A DNA stretch of 64,000 nt from Allocatelliglobosispora scoriae (GCF_014204945.1 NZ_JACHMN010000002.1:4425001-4489000), one strand, 5' to 3'; positions 50,351 through 59,972 are shown, counted from the stretch's first letter. Translations and numbers: made by a program. Notes: generated by a model not told the origin, from the sequence alone.

Positions 50351-51019
50351 TCACACGGGTCGGTAGGAGATCATCGACTTGGTGAGGCCGAGGATCCGCT
50401 CGTTGTGGAACGTGCCGTCCGGGAAGTAGTGCCGCATCTGCGTCTTGTCGATGAGCTCGGTCCACAGGACGTTCTCCAGCGCCGTCGCCATGTCCTTGGC
50501 GGGCGTGTGCGACAGCGGCCAGCGCCGGGCCAGCGTCTGCTTCACCCGGTTGGGCAGGTGCTGCATGCCGGGCGCGATCCAGTGCGGCTCGATGGGGAAG
50601 TAGCGGTAGGGCGTCTGCACCCAGTAGCCCGTGCCGAGGCCGCGAACCGCCTCGGCGAAGCGCAGGCGGCGCTCGTGGCCGCCGACGTGCTCGATCACCG
50701 AGTTGGAGAAGACCACGTCATATCGGCGGGCCCGGATCTCCTCGGGAAGGTTGCAGGCGTCGCCGCGGCTGACCTCGCCCCACTCCGGCACGCCGTTGCC
50801 GTCGCCGATCTGCTCACCCTCGAGATTGACGATGTGCACGTGCTTGGGGTGGAACGGTGCCCGCTCCCAGGTGTCGATGCGGCCGCCGAGGTCCAGCACG
50901 GTCATGTCCCGCAGATCGGGGAACTTGTCGGCGAACCAGAGCCAGCGCCGGGCGCGGCGACGTGCACCCCAGGAGTCGGGTGCGTCGACGAACCTGCGGC
51001 GGAGGGCGTGCAATGCCAT
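50351..51019 (-). CDS. Class I SAM-dependent methyltransferase
   Basis: 222 residues. Motif I is TVLDLGGRIDTW, acidic motif II NLEGEQI, motif IV VVFSNSVIEHVGG. The mid-part YWVQTPYRYFPIEPHW is characteristic of methyltransferase domain family 11/23 proteins near glycan genes, but the substrate is unknown. The start MALHALRRRF is selected, as the 41-codon upstream extension would cover the promoter region shared with the divergent chitinase. Confidence 0.78.
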   Translation of the reverse strand: MALHALRRRFVDAPDSWGARRRARRWLWFADKFPDLRDMTVLDLGGRIDTWERAPFHPKHVHIVNLEGEQIGDGNGVPEWGEVSRGDACNLPEEIRARRYDVVFSNSVIEHVGGHERRLRFAEAVRGLGTGYWVQTPYRYFPIEPHWIAPGMQHLPNRVKQTLARRWPLSHTPAKDMATALENVLWTELIDKTQMRHYFPDGTFHNERILGLTKSMISYRPV

Positions 51020-51183
51020 GTGCGGCAGGGTATCGGTCGCCCGGACGGCGGGCCAACCCGCCGTTCGGGTTTTGGCATTGGTAACTATCTTTACTGTTAA
51101 CACTCTTGCTTGTATCGTGACGTTGGTTACACGCTCCCGCACTGATCGATGTGATCGTCTTCAACCCCCCAAGGAAGGTCGAC

Positions 51184-53100
51184 ATGGGCATCAGAAAAAG
51201 AATCACCGCCCTCGTGGGCGCAACGGCGCTGGTCGCAGCCGCGGTCATGCTCACCTCCGCGCCCGCGCAAGCGGCGAATCTGTTGGCAAATCCCGGTTTC
51301 GAGACCGGATCCGTGTCGCCGTGGTCCTGCACCGGCAACCTCGGCTCCGTCGTCTCCACCCCGGTCCACACCGGAACCAAGGCGCTCGCCGGTGCGGCCT
51401 CCGCGTCCGACAACGCCAAGTGCACCCAGACGGTCGCGGTCCAGCCGAGCACGGCCTACACCCTGACGGCATGGGTACGCGGTGGCGGCGGCTACGTCTA
51501 CCTCGGCGTCACCGGCGGCTCCTCGACGTGGAACCCGAGTGCCGCCTCCAACTGGGTGCAGCTCTCCCTGCCGTTCACCTCGGCGGCCGGCCAGACCAGC
51601 GCCCAGGTCTACGTCAACGGGTGGTACGGCACCGGCACCTACTACGCCGATGACATCAGCCTCGACGGCCCCGGCGGCACCGGCGTCCCCGGCACCCCCG
51701 GCACCCCGTCGGTCGGCACCATCACCAACACCTCGATCGCCCTCTCCTGGGGCGCGTCGTCGGGCACCGTGACCGGCTACCGGGTCTACGAGGGCACGAC
51801 GCTCAAGACGACGGTGACCGGCACGAGCGCCACGATCACCGGGCTCACCGCCTGCACCGCGCACACCTACACGGTCGCCGCCTACAACGGCAGCGGCGAG
51901 TCGCCGAAGTCGGGCGGCGCCACCGCCACGACGACCGGCTGCACCGCCGGCGTACCCGGCACCCCCGGCAACTTCCAGGTCACCGGTTCGACCACGTCGA
52001 GCATCTCGGTCTCCTGGAGCGCGTCGTCGGGCACCGTGACCGGCTACCGGGTCTACGAGGGCACCACGGTCCGCGCGACCGTGACCGGCACCTCGGCGAC
52101 GATCACCGGCATCGCCTCCTGCACCAGCAAGACCTACACCGTGGCGGCCTACAACGGGACGGGCGAGTCGGCGAAGTCCGCCGCGGCGACCGGCTCGACG
52201 ACCGGCTGCACCGGCGGCGGCGGCGTCATGGGCGCTCCGTACTACTACAACGGCTGGGGCAGCCCGCCGAACATCACCACGGTCATGAACGCGACCGGCA
52301 TCAAGCAGTTCACCATGGCCTTCATGCTCTCCGGCGGCGGCTGCGTGCCGATGTGGGACAGCAGCCGGCCGCTCACCGGCGGTGTCGACCAGGCCACCAT
52401 CAACGCGGTCCGCGCGGCCGGTGGCGACGTGGAGATCTCGTTCGGTGGCTGGCAGGGCAACAAGCTCGGCCCGAACTGCTCGTCCGCCGCGGCTCTCGCC
52501 GCCGCTTACCAGCAGGTGATCAGCGCGTACAACCTCAAGTACATCGACATCGACATCGAGAACACCGATGAGTTCGAGAACGAGGCGGTGCAGGACCGGA
52601 TCCTCGGCGCGCTGAAGATCGTCAAGCAGAACAACCCGGGCATCAAGACGATCGTCACCTTCGGCACCACGACGAGCGGCCCGAGCTACTACGGCACCCG
52701 CCTCATCAACCAGGCGGCGGCTCTCGGCGCCAACATCGACGTCTTCACCATCATGCCGTTCGACTTCAGCGGCGGGACCGACATGTACGCCAGCACCGTC
52801 AGCGCCGCGACCGGCCTGAAGAACGCCATCAAGACGGCGTTCGGCTACACCGACGCACAGGCGTACGCACACCTGGGCATCTCGGGCATGAACGGCTACT
52901 CCGACCAGTCCGAGATCACCACGCTGGCGCACTGGACCAGCATCCGCAACTGGGCCAACACCAACCACATCGCGCGACTGGCCTTCTGGTCGGTCAACCG
53001 TGACCGTGGCTGTGCCGGCGGCGGCCTCCAGGAGTCCTGCTCCGGAATCGCCCAGGCCGACTGGGCCTTCACCTCGATCACCGCAGGCTTCACCGGCTGA
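51184..53100 (+). CDS. Secreted GH18 chitinase with CBM and two FN3 domains
   Basis: 638 residues. Signal peptide (about 1-31, AQA cut site); a beta-sandwich carbohydrate-binding-like module (about 32-162); two FN3 domains (about 170-252 and 258-341) that are near duplicates; and a GH18 domain (about 348-638), with catalytic Glu459 in YIDIDIEN. The first Asp of the DxxDxDxE box is replaced, as in the actinobacterial ChiD-like subgroup. It is a compact extracellular chitinase, complementary to the CBM5/12-type enzyme at 34 kb. AAGGAAGG lies before the ATG. Confidence 0.92.
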   Translation: MGIRKRITALVGATALVAAAVMLTSAPAQAANLLANPGFETGSVSPWSCTGNLGSVVSTPVHTGTKALAGAASASDNAKCTQTVAVQPSTAYTLTAWVRGGGGYVYLGVTGGSSTWNPSAASNWVQLSLPFTSAAGQTSAQVYVNGWYGTGTYYADDISLDGPGGTGVPGTPGTPSVGTITNTSIALSWGASSGTVTGYRVYEGTTLKTTVTGTSATITGLTACTAHTYTVAAYNGSGESPKSGGATATTTGCTAGVPGTPGNFQVTGSTTSSISVSWSASSGTVTGYRVYEGTTVRATVTGTSATITGIASCTSKTYTVAAYNGTGESAKSAAATGSTTGCTGGGGVMGAPYYYNGWGSPPNITTVMNATGIKQFTMAFMLSGGGCVPMWDSSRPLTGGVDQATINAVRAAGGDVEISFGGWQGNKLGPNCSSAAALAAAYQQVISAYNLKYIDIDIENTDEFENEAVQDRILGALKIVKQNNPGIKTIVTFGTTTSGPSYYGTRLINQAAALGANIDVFTIMPFDFSGGTDMYASTVSAATGLKNAIKTAFGYTDAQAYAHLGISGMNGYSDQSEITTLAHWTSIRNWANTNHIARLAFWSVNRDRGCAGGGLQESCSGIAQADWAFTSITAGFTG

Positions 53101-53128
53101 TCAGCGGTGTCGGAATGACGAACTAACG

Positions 53129-53161
53129 ATGGATGTGGGGTTCTTGTTACCCCACATCCAT
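53129..53161 (+). terminator. Terminator of the FN3 chitinase gene
   Basis: Thirteen-bp arms atggatgtggggt and its complement with a seven-base loop, followed by cctttcg, 28 bases after the stop. Confidence 0.8.
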
Positions 53162-53304
53162 CCTTTCGTCTGACGGGTATTTGTCTCAACGCTGCGCGAG
53201 AATCACACAAGCGTAAGGATGTTGGCACCCCGTGACCCGGTGAAGACTCTAGGTCGTCAGTCCGGCGGTTCACCGGCATCGTCATGGTTCGTCGAGGGAG
53301 CGCG

Positions 53305-54813
53305 ATGGCCACGGCCTCGGTTCAAGCACAGGCGTCTCGCGGCAAGACACCGCGAGTGCCCACAGTGGATGCCCCACGCTCGGATGCGCTCGTCCGACAC
53401 CTCTCCACGAGACAGCGCGCCTACGTACGGACGATCGCGGCGACCGATTTCATCGTTATCGCCCTCTCCGTCCTCGGTGGCTACCTTGCCCGGTTCTCGT
53501 TCGCCGGCCCGATCGGCGTCACGATCCCCTATGGAGTCGTCGCACCGGCCCTCGCGCTGACCTGGCTCGTCTTCCTGCGCGCCCAGCGCTGTTACGAGCC
53601 CCGCGTCCTCGGTTACGGCGCCGATGAGTACCGGCGGGTCGCCGGAGCCAGCCTCCGCCTCGCCGGTGCGATCGCGATCGGCCTCTACATCACCGATGTC
53701 GGCGTCTCCCGCGGATTCCTCGCGATCGCCTTCCTGATGGGCACCGCCGGGCTCGTGACCTCCCGCTGGGCCGCCCGCAAGCAGCTGCACCTGGCTCGCA
53801 TCCGGGGCGAGGGGTGGTCGCACCGCGTCCTCGTCGTCGGCGACGCCGCCCACGTCCTGGAGCTCGTCTACACGCTGCGCCGCGAGCCCTACACCGGCTA
53901 CCGCGTGGTCGGCGCCTGCATCCCCGACGCGCTGATGGCCCCGCAGGCCCAGCACCTCGGCGACGTGCCGGTCGTCGGCTCCTTCCGCACGATCGTCGAG
54001 GCAGCCACCGCGTCGCGTGCCGACACCATCGCCGTGACCGCCTCCGGCGAGCTCACCGCCTCCCGCCTGCGCCGCCTCGGCTGGCAATTGGAGGGCAGCG
54101 GCATCGACCTGGTGGTCGCGCCCGCGCTGACCGATGTCGCCGGTCCGCGCATCCACACCCGCCCGGTGGCGGGCCTGCCGCTGATCCACGTCGAGGCGCC
54201 CGACATCCGGGGCGCCGGCAAGATCGTCAAGGGCCTGATGGACCGGATCACCGCGTTCTTCCTGCTGCTCATGACGACGCCGTTGATCCTGCTCGTCGCC
54301 GTGCTGATCAAGATCGACAGCCGTGGCCCGGTCATCTTCCGGCAGCGCCGGGTCGGCCAGGACGGCGAGGAGTTCGACGTCTTCAAGTTCCGGACGATGG
54401 TCATCAACGCCGACGAGATGATGGCGCAACTCGCGGAGCAGAACGAGACCAACGGGCTGCTCTTCAAGATGCGCCACGACCCCCGGGTGACCAGGATCGG
54501 CCGCGTGCTGCGCCGCTACTCCATCGACGAGCTGCCGCAGTTCATCAATGTGCTGCGCGGCGACATGAGCCTCGTCGGCCCGCGCCCGCCGCTGCCGCGC
54601 GAGGTCGCGCAGTATGACGGCGATGTCGCCCGCCGCCTCCTCGTCAAGCCCGGCATCACCGGGTTGTGGCAGGTCAGCGGCCGTTCCGACCTTTCCTGGG
54701 AGGACGGCATCCGCCTCGACCTCTACTACGTCGAGAACTGGTCGCTCGCGAGCGATCTCACGATCATGTGGAAGACGATCGGCGCGGTCGTCAGGTCGCG
54801 CGGGGCGTACTAA
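53305..54813 (+). CDS. Polyprenyl glycosylphosphotransferase (exopolysaccharide initiation)
   Basis: 502 residues. Four N-terminal helices (about 38-130) with a CoA-binding-like middle domain (RVLVVGDAAHVLELVYTL) lead to a membrane hairpin (about 310-330) and the bacterial sugar transferase domain: KIDSRGPVIFRQRRVGQDG, YSIDELPQFINVLRGDMSL, VGPRPPLPREV and KPGITGLWQVSGRSDL. Role: transfer of a sugar-1-phosphate to undecaprenyl phosphate at the membrane, first step of an exopolysaccharide unit. GAGGGAG precedes the chosen ATG; one seven codons upstream has none. No polymerase or flippase genes adjoin it. Confidence 0.9.
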   Translation: MATASVQAQASRGKTPRVPTVDAPRSDALVRHLSTRQRAYVRTIAATDFIVIALSVLGGYLARFSFAGPIGVTIPYGVVAPALALTWLVFLRAQRCYEPRVLGYGADEYRRVAGASLRLAGAIAIGLYITDVGVSRGFLAIAFLMGTAGLVTSRWAARKQLHLARIRGEGWSHRVLVVGDAAHVLELVYTLRREPYTGYRVVGACIPDALMAPQAQHLGDVPVVGSFRTIVEAATASRADTIAVTASGELTASRLRRLGWQLEGSGIDLVVAPALTDVAGPRIHTRPVAGLPLIHVEAPDIRGAGKIVKGLMDRITAFFLLLMTTPLILLVAVLIKIDSRGPVIFRQRRVGQDGEEFDVFKFRTMVINADEMMAQLAEQNETNGLLFKMRHDPRVTRIGRVLRRYSIDELPQFINVLRGDMSLVGPRPPLPREVAQYDGDVARRLLVKPGITGLWQVSGRSDLSWEDGIRLDLYYVENWSLASDLTIMWKTIGAVVRSRGAY

Positions 54814-54945
54814 TTCTCTGAGACTGCTGGGAACTTCCTGGCGGCGCACGACGACCATCTTGCGAACCGGCCGCCCCCGCGGCCGGAATCCGCTTCCGCG
54901 AGTCGGCTCGGCCGAGCGTGGATGGATCGCAGGAGGAGATCGCGC

Positions 54946-55653
54946 ATGCGCGCTACGACCGTTGGACGCCTCGCCGCCGCCGTGCTCGGTGGTGTCGTCG
55001 CCGCAGCCTGGCTGGGCGCGAGCGCCGCATCGGCCCACGTGACGGTGAACCCGAAGGAAGCCGTCCAGGGCGGTTACGCCAAGCTCGCCTTCCGCGTGCC
55101 CAACGAGAAGCCGACGGCCGGCACGGTCAAGCTCGAGGTGAACATCCCGATCGAGGCCCCCATCGCCAGCATCTCGACCCGCCCCGTGCCGGGCTGGACC
55201 GTGGCGCTGGAGCGCACCAAGCTCGCCACCCCGGTCAAGGTGCACGGCAACGACGTCAGCGAGGTCGTCTCCAAGGTGACCTGGACGGCTGCGGCGGGTG
55301 TCCAGATCAAGCCGGGCGAGTTCCAGGAGTTCGAGATCTCGGCGGGTCCCCTGCCCCAGGTCGACCTGCTCCTGTTCAAGGCGCTGCAGACCTACTCCGA
55401 CGGCGAGATCGTCCGCTGGATCGAGGACCCCGCCACGCCCGATGTCGCGCACCCGGCCCCCGCGCTGAAGCTGACCAAGGCCGCCACGACCACCCCGGTC
55501 AACGCCACCGCGTCGCCCTCGGTGGTCGTCGCGGCGGAGCCGGCCGAGGCCCCGTCCAACACGCTTCCGATCGTGCTCGGGGCCGCCGGCCTGATCGCGG
55601 GTCTCGCCGGTCTCGGCGTCGCGCTCTCCCGCCGCCCCCGACCCACAGCCTGA
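54946..55653 (+). CDS. YcnI/DUF1775 family secreted copper-binding-like protein
   Basis: 235 residues. A signal peptide ends ASA just before HVTVNPKEAVQGG, so the mature chain starts with His, the copper ligand of YcnI-type domains. The DUF1775 domain (about 37-175) is followed by an Ala/Thr linker and a C-terminal helix (about 205-228) that anchors the protein outside the membrane. Copper handling is inferred from the family. The usual CopC/CopD neighbours are absent. AGGAGGAG lies before the ATG. Confidence 0.87.
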   Translation: MRATTVGRLAAAVLGGVVAAAWLGASAASAHVTVNPKEAVQGGYAKLAFRVPNEKPTAGTVKLEVNIPIEAPIASISTRPVPGWTVALERTKLATPVKVHGNDVSEVVSKVTWTAAAGVQIKPGEFQEFEISAGPLPQVDLLLFKALQTYSDGEIVRWIEDPATPDVAHPAPALKLTKAATTTPVNATASPSVVVAAEPAEAPSNTLPIVLGAAGLIAGLAGLGVALSRRPRPTA

Positions 55654-55774
55654 CGGGTACGCCCGGCGCCGGACCGCAAGGCCTGGTGTCGGGCACACCG
55701 GTGATCCCCGCGATAGGCATTGAACGCTCGATAAGTCATTCTGTCGGGGCAGTCGAATGACGGAGGAGTGGGAT

Positions 55775-56533
55775 ATGTCGGAGTCACAGCGGGTCGCCAT
55801 CGTCACCGGAGGGGCCCGGGGGATCGGCGCGGCCACGGCCAAGCGGCTGGCGGCGGACGGTTTCGCGGTAGCGGTCATCGATCTCGACGAGGCGAGCTGC
55901 GCGGCGACCGTCGACGGGATCACGCAGTCGGGCGGCCGGGCGATCGGCGTGGGTGCCGACGTCTCGGACTCCGACGCGGTGACCGGCGCCGTCGCCCGGG
56001 TCGCCGAGGAGTTGGGCGCGCCCACGGTCCTGGTCAACAACGCCGGGGTGATCCGGGACAACCTGCTGTTCAAGATGACCGACTCCGACTGGGACCTGGT
56101 CATGAGCGTGCACCTGCGCGGCGCGTTCCTGATGAGCCGCACGGTGCAGACGCACATGACCGCGGCGAAGTACGGCCGGATCGTCAACCTCTCCAGCACC
56201 TCGGCGCTCGGCAACCGGGGTCAGGCCAACTACGCGGCGGCGAAGGCCGGTCTGCAGGGCTTCACCAAGACGCTGGCGCTGGAGCTCGGACCGTTCGGCG
56301 TCACCGCCAACGCGGTGGCACCGGGCTTCATCGTCACCGAGATGACCCAGGCGACCGCCGAGCGGGTGGGTGTCTCGTTCGAGGACTTCCAGGCCGCGCG
56401 TGCTGCCGAGACCCCGGTACGCCGAGTGGGCTACCCGGCGGACATCGCGCACACGATCTCGTTCCTGGTGAGCGAGGGCGCCGGTTTCGTCACCGGCCAG
56501 GTCATCTACGTGGCCGGCGGCCCCCGAGGCTAA
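55775..56533 (+). CDS. SDR family oxidoreductase, FabG-like
   Basis: 252 residues. NAD(P) motif TGGARGIGAATAK, NNAGVIRDN, catalytic Ser and Tyr-x3-Lys in LSSTSALG and YAAAKAG, and ANAVAPGFIVTEMT. It resembles 3-oxoacyl-ACP reductases, but with no fatty-acid or polyketide genes adjacent the substrate remains open. GGAGGAG precedes the ATG; a start six codons upstream is in frame but poorer. A long hairpin repeat follows the stop. Confidence 0.87.
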   Translation: MSESQRVAIVTGGARGIGAATAKRLAADGFAVAVIDLDEASCAATVDGITQSGGRAIGVGADVSDSDAVTGAVARVAEELGAPTVLVNNAGVIRDNLLFKMTDSDWDLVMSVHLRGAFLMSRTVQTHMTAAKYGRIVNLSSTSALGNRGQANYAAAKAGLQGFTKTLALELGPFGVTANAVAPGFIVTEMTQATAERVGVSFEDFQAARAAETPVRRVGYPADIAHTISFLVSEGAGFVTGQVIYVAGGPRG

Positions 56534-56539
56534 CCCCAA

Positions 56540-56610
56540 GATCGCCGCAACTCTTCACGAGTTGGTCCTAACGGGTTTTCAGGACCAACTCGTGAAGAGT
56601 TGCGGCGATC
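56540..56610. repeat. Family A repeat, paired cores in inverted arrangement
   Basis: Two perfect 30-base arms (gatcgccgcaactcttcacg on the left) with an 11-base loop acgggttttc-type. Each arm holds one core (variant caactcttcacgagttg). It follows the SDR stop by six bases. Confidence 0.8.
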
Positions 56611-56626
56611 ATGGCCTGCCCTCCGG

Positions 56627-56647
56627 CACGCTTTGCTGCAAAACGTG
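56627..56647. repeat. Family B repeat, single arm
   Basis: One arm, cacgctttgctgcaaaacgtg, without its partner, between the SDR and YibE/F genes. It is the same unit as the right arms of the family B palindromes. Confidence 0.7.
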
Positions 56648-56681
56648 ACCGGGGCCGGGCCCGGGCTGAGACGATCAGCGC

Positions 56682-57863
56682 ATGGGGGGCGGGCACGGGC
56701 ATGCGCACGTCGAGGGGGCGCATCCGCCCTCTCCGCCGCAGGTCAGGCGTGTCGTCATGGCGATCATCCTGCCGTTGGTCGCGGCGACCCTGATCGGGCT
56801 GATCGTGCTCTGGCCGCACGGGGTGGTGCAGTCCGGCGGCGAGCACCCCGACCGGCGTAAGGGCGAGGTCACCGCCGTCACCGGGCCGTGTCCGAAGGGG
56901 ACCGCGGCACCGGTCGACGGGTCCTGCGGGTCGGCGACCGTGGACCTCGGCGACGGGAAGCCCGTGGTCGCGCAGATCCCGTCCGGGGCCGGGGCGCCGC
57001 GGCTCTCGCCCGGCGACAAGGTCATCGTCATCGTCACGCCCGACCCGGAGGATCCGGCCCTCGTGACCTACTCGGTCGTCGATCACCAGCGGGGCGTACC
57101 CCTCATCTTGCTCTTGGTGGTCTTCGCGGCCGCGGTGATCGCTTTCGGGCGGTGGCGCGGCCTGGCCGCGCTCGGCGGGCTCGTGGTGAGCTTCGCGGTG
57201 CTGCTGATCTTCCTGGTCCCGGCGATCCGGGCGGGTGAGGATCCGCTGATGGTGGCGCTGGTGGCGGCCGGGACGATCATGTTCGCGGTGCTCTACCTGA
57301 CGCACGGGGTGAGTGTGCAGACCTCGGTGGCGGTGATCGGTACGCTCACCGCGCTCATCCTCACCGGCCTGCTCGGCATGATCGTGACCTCGGCGGCGCA
57401 GCTCACCGGCTTCGGCACGGAGGAGGCGGCGATCCTCGCGACCTCGCTGCCCGGGATCGACCTGCGCGGGCTGCTCGTCGCCGGGATCATCATCGGCTCG
57501 CTCGGCGTGCTCGACGACGTGACGGTCACCCAGGCATCGGCCGTCGCGGAGCTGGGGCTGGCGAACCCGTCGATGTCGGCGGTCGCGCTCTACCGCGCCG
57601 CTACGCGCATCGGCCGCGCGCACATCGCATCGACGGTCAACACCATCATCCTCGCGTACGCCGGTGCGTCGCTGCCGCTCTTCCTGCTGATCGCGATCGG
57701 CGGAGCCTCGACGGAGTCGGTGCTGACGAGCGAGGCGATCGCGATGGAGATCGTCCGCAGCGTGGTGGCGACGCTGGGGCTGATCGCCGCCGTCCCGATC
57801 ACCACGGGCCTCGCCGCCGTGGTCACCGCCCTGGCCCACCGAGCCCAGCCGGCCGCCTCCTGA
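56682..57863 (+). CDS. YibE/F family membrane protein
   Basis: 393 residues. A His-rich N-terminus (GGGHGHAHVEGAH), one helix, an outer OB-like domain (about 60-140) with two Cys, then seven to eight helices. Conserved YibE/F blocks are GVSVQTSVAVIGTL, LPGIDLRGLLVAGIIIGSLGVLDDVT and TNTIILAYAGASLPLFLL. Likely a transporter or membrane scaffold; substrates are unknown. The His-rich tip may bind metal. It converges with the next gene. Confidence 0.88.
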   Translation: MGGGHGHAHVEGAHPPSPPQVRRVVMAIILPLVAATLIGLIVLWPHGVVQSGGEHPDRRKGEVTAVTGPCPKGTAAPVDGSCGSATVDLGDGKPVVAQIPSGAGAPRLSPGDKVIVIVTPDPEDPALVTYSVVDHQRGVPLILLLVVFAAAVIAFGRWRGLAALGGLVVSFAVLLIFLVPAIRAGEDPLMVALVAAGTIMFAVLYLTHGVSVQTSVAVIGTLTALILTGLLGMIVTSAAQLTGFGTEEAAILATSLPGIDLRGLLVAGIIIGSLGVLDDVTVTQASAVAELGLANPSMSAVALYRAATRIGRAHIASTVNTIILAYAGASLPLFLLIAIGGASTESVLTSEAIAMEIVRSVVATLGLIAAVPITTGLAAVVTALAHRAQPAAS

Positions 57864-57919
57864 CCGGCCGGGCCGAGCGGGCTGCGCCGGTCGGTCTGTG
57901 CCCGGCGTGCCGGGGAACC

Positions 57920-57998
57920 CCAAGATCGCCGCAACTCTTCAAGAGTTGGTCCTAGCGGGTTTTTAGGACCAACTCTTGAAGAGTTGCGGCGATCTTGG
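57920..57998. repeat. Family A repeat, paired cores, 34-bp perfect hairpin
   Basis: Perfect 34-base arms (ccaagatcgccgcaactctt on the left) with an 11-base loop containing gcgggttttt. It lies between the convergent YibE/F and SUKH-like genes and would terminate both. Confidence 0.8.
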
Positions 57999-58529
57999 CT
58001 AGATGAGGTCGCGCCAGAACGCCGCGGTGACCCGGGCGTCGCCGGAACGCTCGCCGCGCAGGTAGGCGCCCAGGTCCTGGGCGTAGACGATGACGTCGGT
58101 CTGCATCACCGAGATGACCGGATGCCCCGATGAACCCGCCACCCCCGGCAGGTACCGGTGACCGTAGACCGGCACGAGCTGCGGCGCCGATGCCAGCTCG
58201 CGGCGGGCGACCCGGACCGCATCGGCCGTGAGCGTCGGCCGATCACCCCAGGTCGGGTGCCAGAAGATGTCCTCCTCCACGTCGAAGAGGACGCCCTCGA
58301 CCGGTCGGCGCAGCCGGTCGGCGAGCTCATCCGGGTCGCCGTCACGCCAATCGGGCCAGCCCCGGCCGTGTGGCAATCCGGCGCGGAGCATGGCCCGATG
58401 ATCGGTGGCGAAGACGAACCCGTAGCGTGCCTCGATCGCGTCGAGCTCAACCTCGGTGAGGCCGTCGGCGATCTCAGCAGTGAGTCGTCGGAGCAGGTCG
58501 CGAGCGATGTCGCCGGTGAGGTGGGTCAT
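57999..58529 (-). CDS. SMI1/KNR4 (SUKH)-like protein
   Basis: 176 residues. Features are LDAIEARYGFVFATDHRAML, WPDWRDGD and PVEGVLFDVEEDIFWHPTWG, and ELVPVYGHRYLPG-type ends, seen in actinobacterial SMI1/KNR4-related proteins. SUKH domains often act as immunity or cell-cycle factors; no toxin gene is adjacent. The assignment to the family is tentative. Confidence 0.6.
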   Translation of the reverse strand: MTHLTGDIARDLLRRLTAEIADGLTEVELDAIEARYGFVFATDHRAMLRAGLPHGRGWPDWRDGDPDELADRLRRPVEGVLFDVEEDIFWHPTWGDRPTLTADAVRVARRELASAPQLVPVYGHRYLPGVAGSSGHPVISVMQTDVIVYAQDLGAYLRGERSGDARVTAAFWRDLI

Positions 58530-58568
58530 GCCTCACAGGGTGTCATCCGCGGGGCCGACCCGGCATCT

Positions 58569-59972
58569 TCAGCGTGTGCCACGCCGGGTCGGAGTGGTCT
58601 GCGGCAGGCCGAGCGTGAAGTCGGCGCCCGCCCATCCGGCGTTGACATCCGTGAGGATCTTGGAGATCGGCGTGTAGTAGTTGTGCTCGTTCGGGTTGGT
58701 GCAGGGTCCGGAGCCGTCGTCGCCGTCGGTGAGGATCCCCAGCGCCTTGCCCTCGCCCTCCAGGAAGAGCGGGCCGCCGCTGTCACCCGCGCGAGCGCAG
58801 ATCTTCACGCCGATCGAGCCGCTCGCCTTGGAGTCCACCTCGCCGCAGTGGATGCCCGGCTTGTAGCCGATGCCGGCACCCGAGTCGACGTAGGTGCCCG
58901 GGATCTCCGGGGTGTAGCCCGCGCCGGAAGCGCAGACGACCCATCCGGTCTGCACCGCGGTGTAGTCGACGAAGCCCGTCATCGCGACGCTGGTGCTGCC
59001 CTGGCAGCCGCCGGGGCAGTAGGTGTTGACCAGGCCCTCGTTGGCCCGGCGGCCGAACCAGGTCTCCACCGCGCCCGGCTGGTAGGGCATGATCGCGTAG
59101 TCCAGGTAGTGCTCGTTGACCGGGTCGTAGTTGACGAGCGCCTGGTTCTCGACGCTGACCGGGTGCCCGTCGTGCGAGGTCGTGTCGATGTGGGTGTGCG
59201 TACCCGAACCGACACAGTGGCCCGCCGTCACGATGTAGAGGTCGCGGCCGGAGCGCAGGTTGAACCCGGTGGTGCAGCCGCCGACGGTGCCGTTGTCGCG
59301 GGGCACGTCGATCCGGATGCCGCCGCGCATCGGCTTGGTGAAGCAGTGCAGCGGGTCGCAGGACTTCTCGACGACCCCGGGACGGCTGACCGTGCGGACG
59401 CCCTTCGCCGCGCCGGCCACTCCGGCCAGCCGGGGATCGCCTGCGGCGACGCGTCGGCCGGTCGTGACGACCACCTCGTTGGCGACCTCGTCGATGGCGA
59501 CCTCGGCCCCGACCGTGACGCCGAGCTTGGCGGCGACCTCGGTGGCGGTGCTCCGCAGCTGCCGCAGCGACCGGGTGACCTTCACCGTGCTGAGGTGGCC
59601 GGCATCGGGCCTGGTGAGCAGGTTGGTCCGGATCGGCGCCGTCTCGGTCGCGGCGACGATGAGCACGCCGCCGCGAGCCTGGTCGATCCAGGCCCCGGCG
59701 AATTCACCGGGGAAGCGGGCGGCCAGATCGGCGGCGATCGCCGGTGCGTCGCGCTGCAGTGCGAGCCGGCGCTGCGCCTCGGCGGCGGAGATTCCATAGG
59801 TGGCGCGCAGGTATGCCTCGGAGGCGGGCGCGTGCACCACCGGCGCGGCGACGGTGGCGGCCTTCGTCGGCACCCTGCCCGCGTTGGGCATGGAACCGCT
59901 GGTCAGAGCCCCGGCCGCGGCGGCGCTGACCGCTGCGACGACGGCGATTGATTGAGCAAACGTATTGGGCAT
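58569..59972 (-). CDS. Secreted S1 family serine protease (streptogrisin/alpha-lytic type)
   Basis: 467 residues. A signal peptide (about 1-24), a prodomain (about 45-190) with repeated coil-like segments as in alpha-lytic protease, then the catalytic domain. His lies in TAGHC, Asp in HYLDYAIM and Ser in CARAGDSGGPLF; several Cys pairs (CTTGF/TAGHC, CPGGC) support extracellular folding. The prodomain acts as chaperone and is removed autocatalytically in the family. It would degrade outside proteins. Confidence 0.9.
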   Translation of the reverse strand: MPNTFAQSIAVVAAVSAAAAGALTSGSMPNAGRVPTKAATVAAPVVHAPASEAYLRATYGISAAEAQRRLALQRDAPAIAADLAARFPGEFAGAWIDQARGGVLIVAATETAPIRTNLLTRPDAGHLSTVKVTRSLRQLRSTATEVAAKLGVTVGAEVAIDEVANEVVVTTGRRVAAGDPRLAGVAGAAKGVRTVSRPGVVEKSCDPLHCFTKPMRGGIRIDVPRDNGTVGGCTTGFNLRSGRDLYIVTAGHCVGSGTHTHIDTTSHDGHPVSVENQALVNYDPVNEHYLDYAIMPYQPGAVETWFGRRANEGLVNTYCPGGCQGSTSVAMTGFVDYTAVQTGWVVCASGAGYTPEIPGTYVDSGAGIGYKPGIHCGEVDSKASGSIGVKICARAGDSGGPLFLEGEGKALGILTDGDDGSGPCTNPNEHNYYTPISKILTDVNAGWAGADFTLGLPQTTPTRRGTR

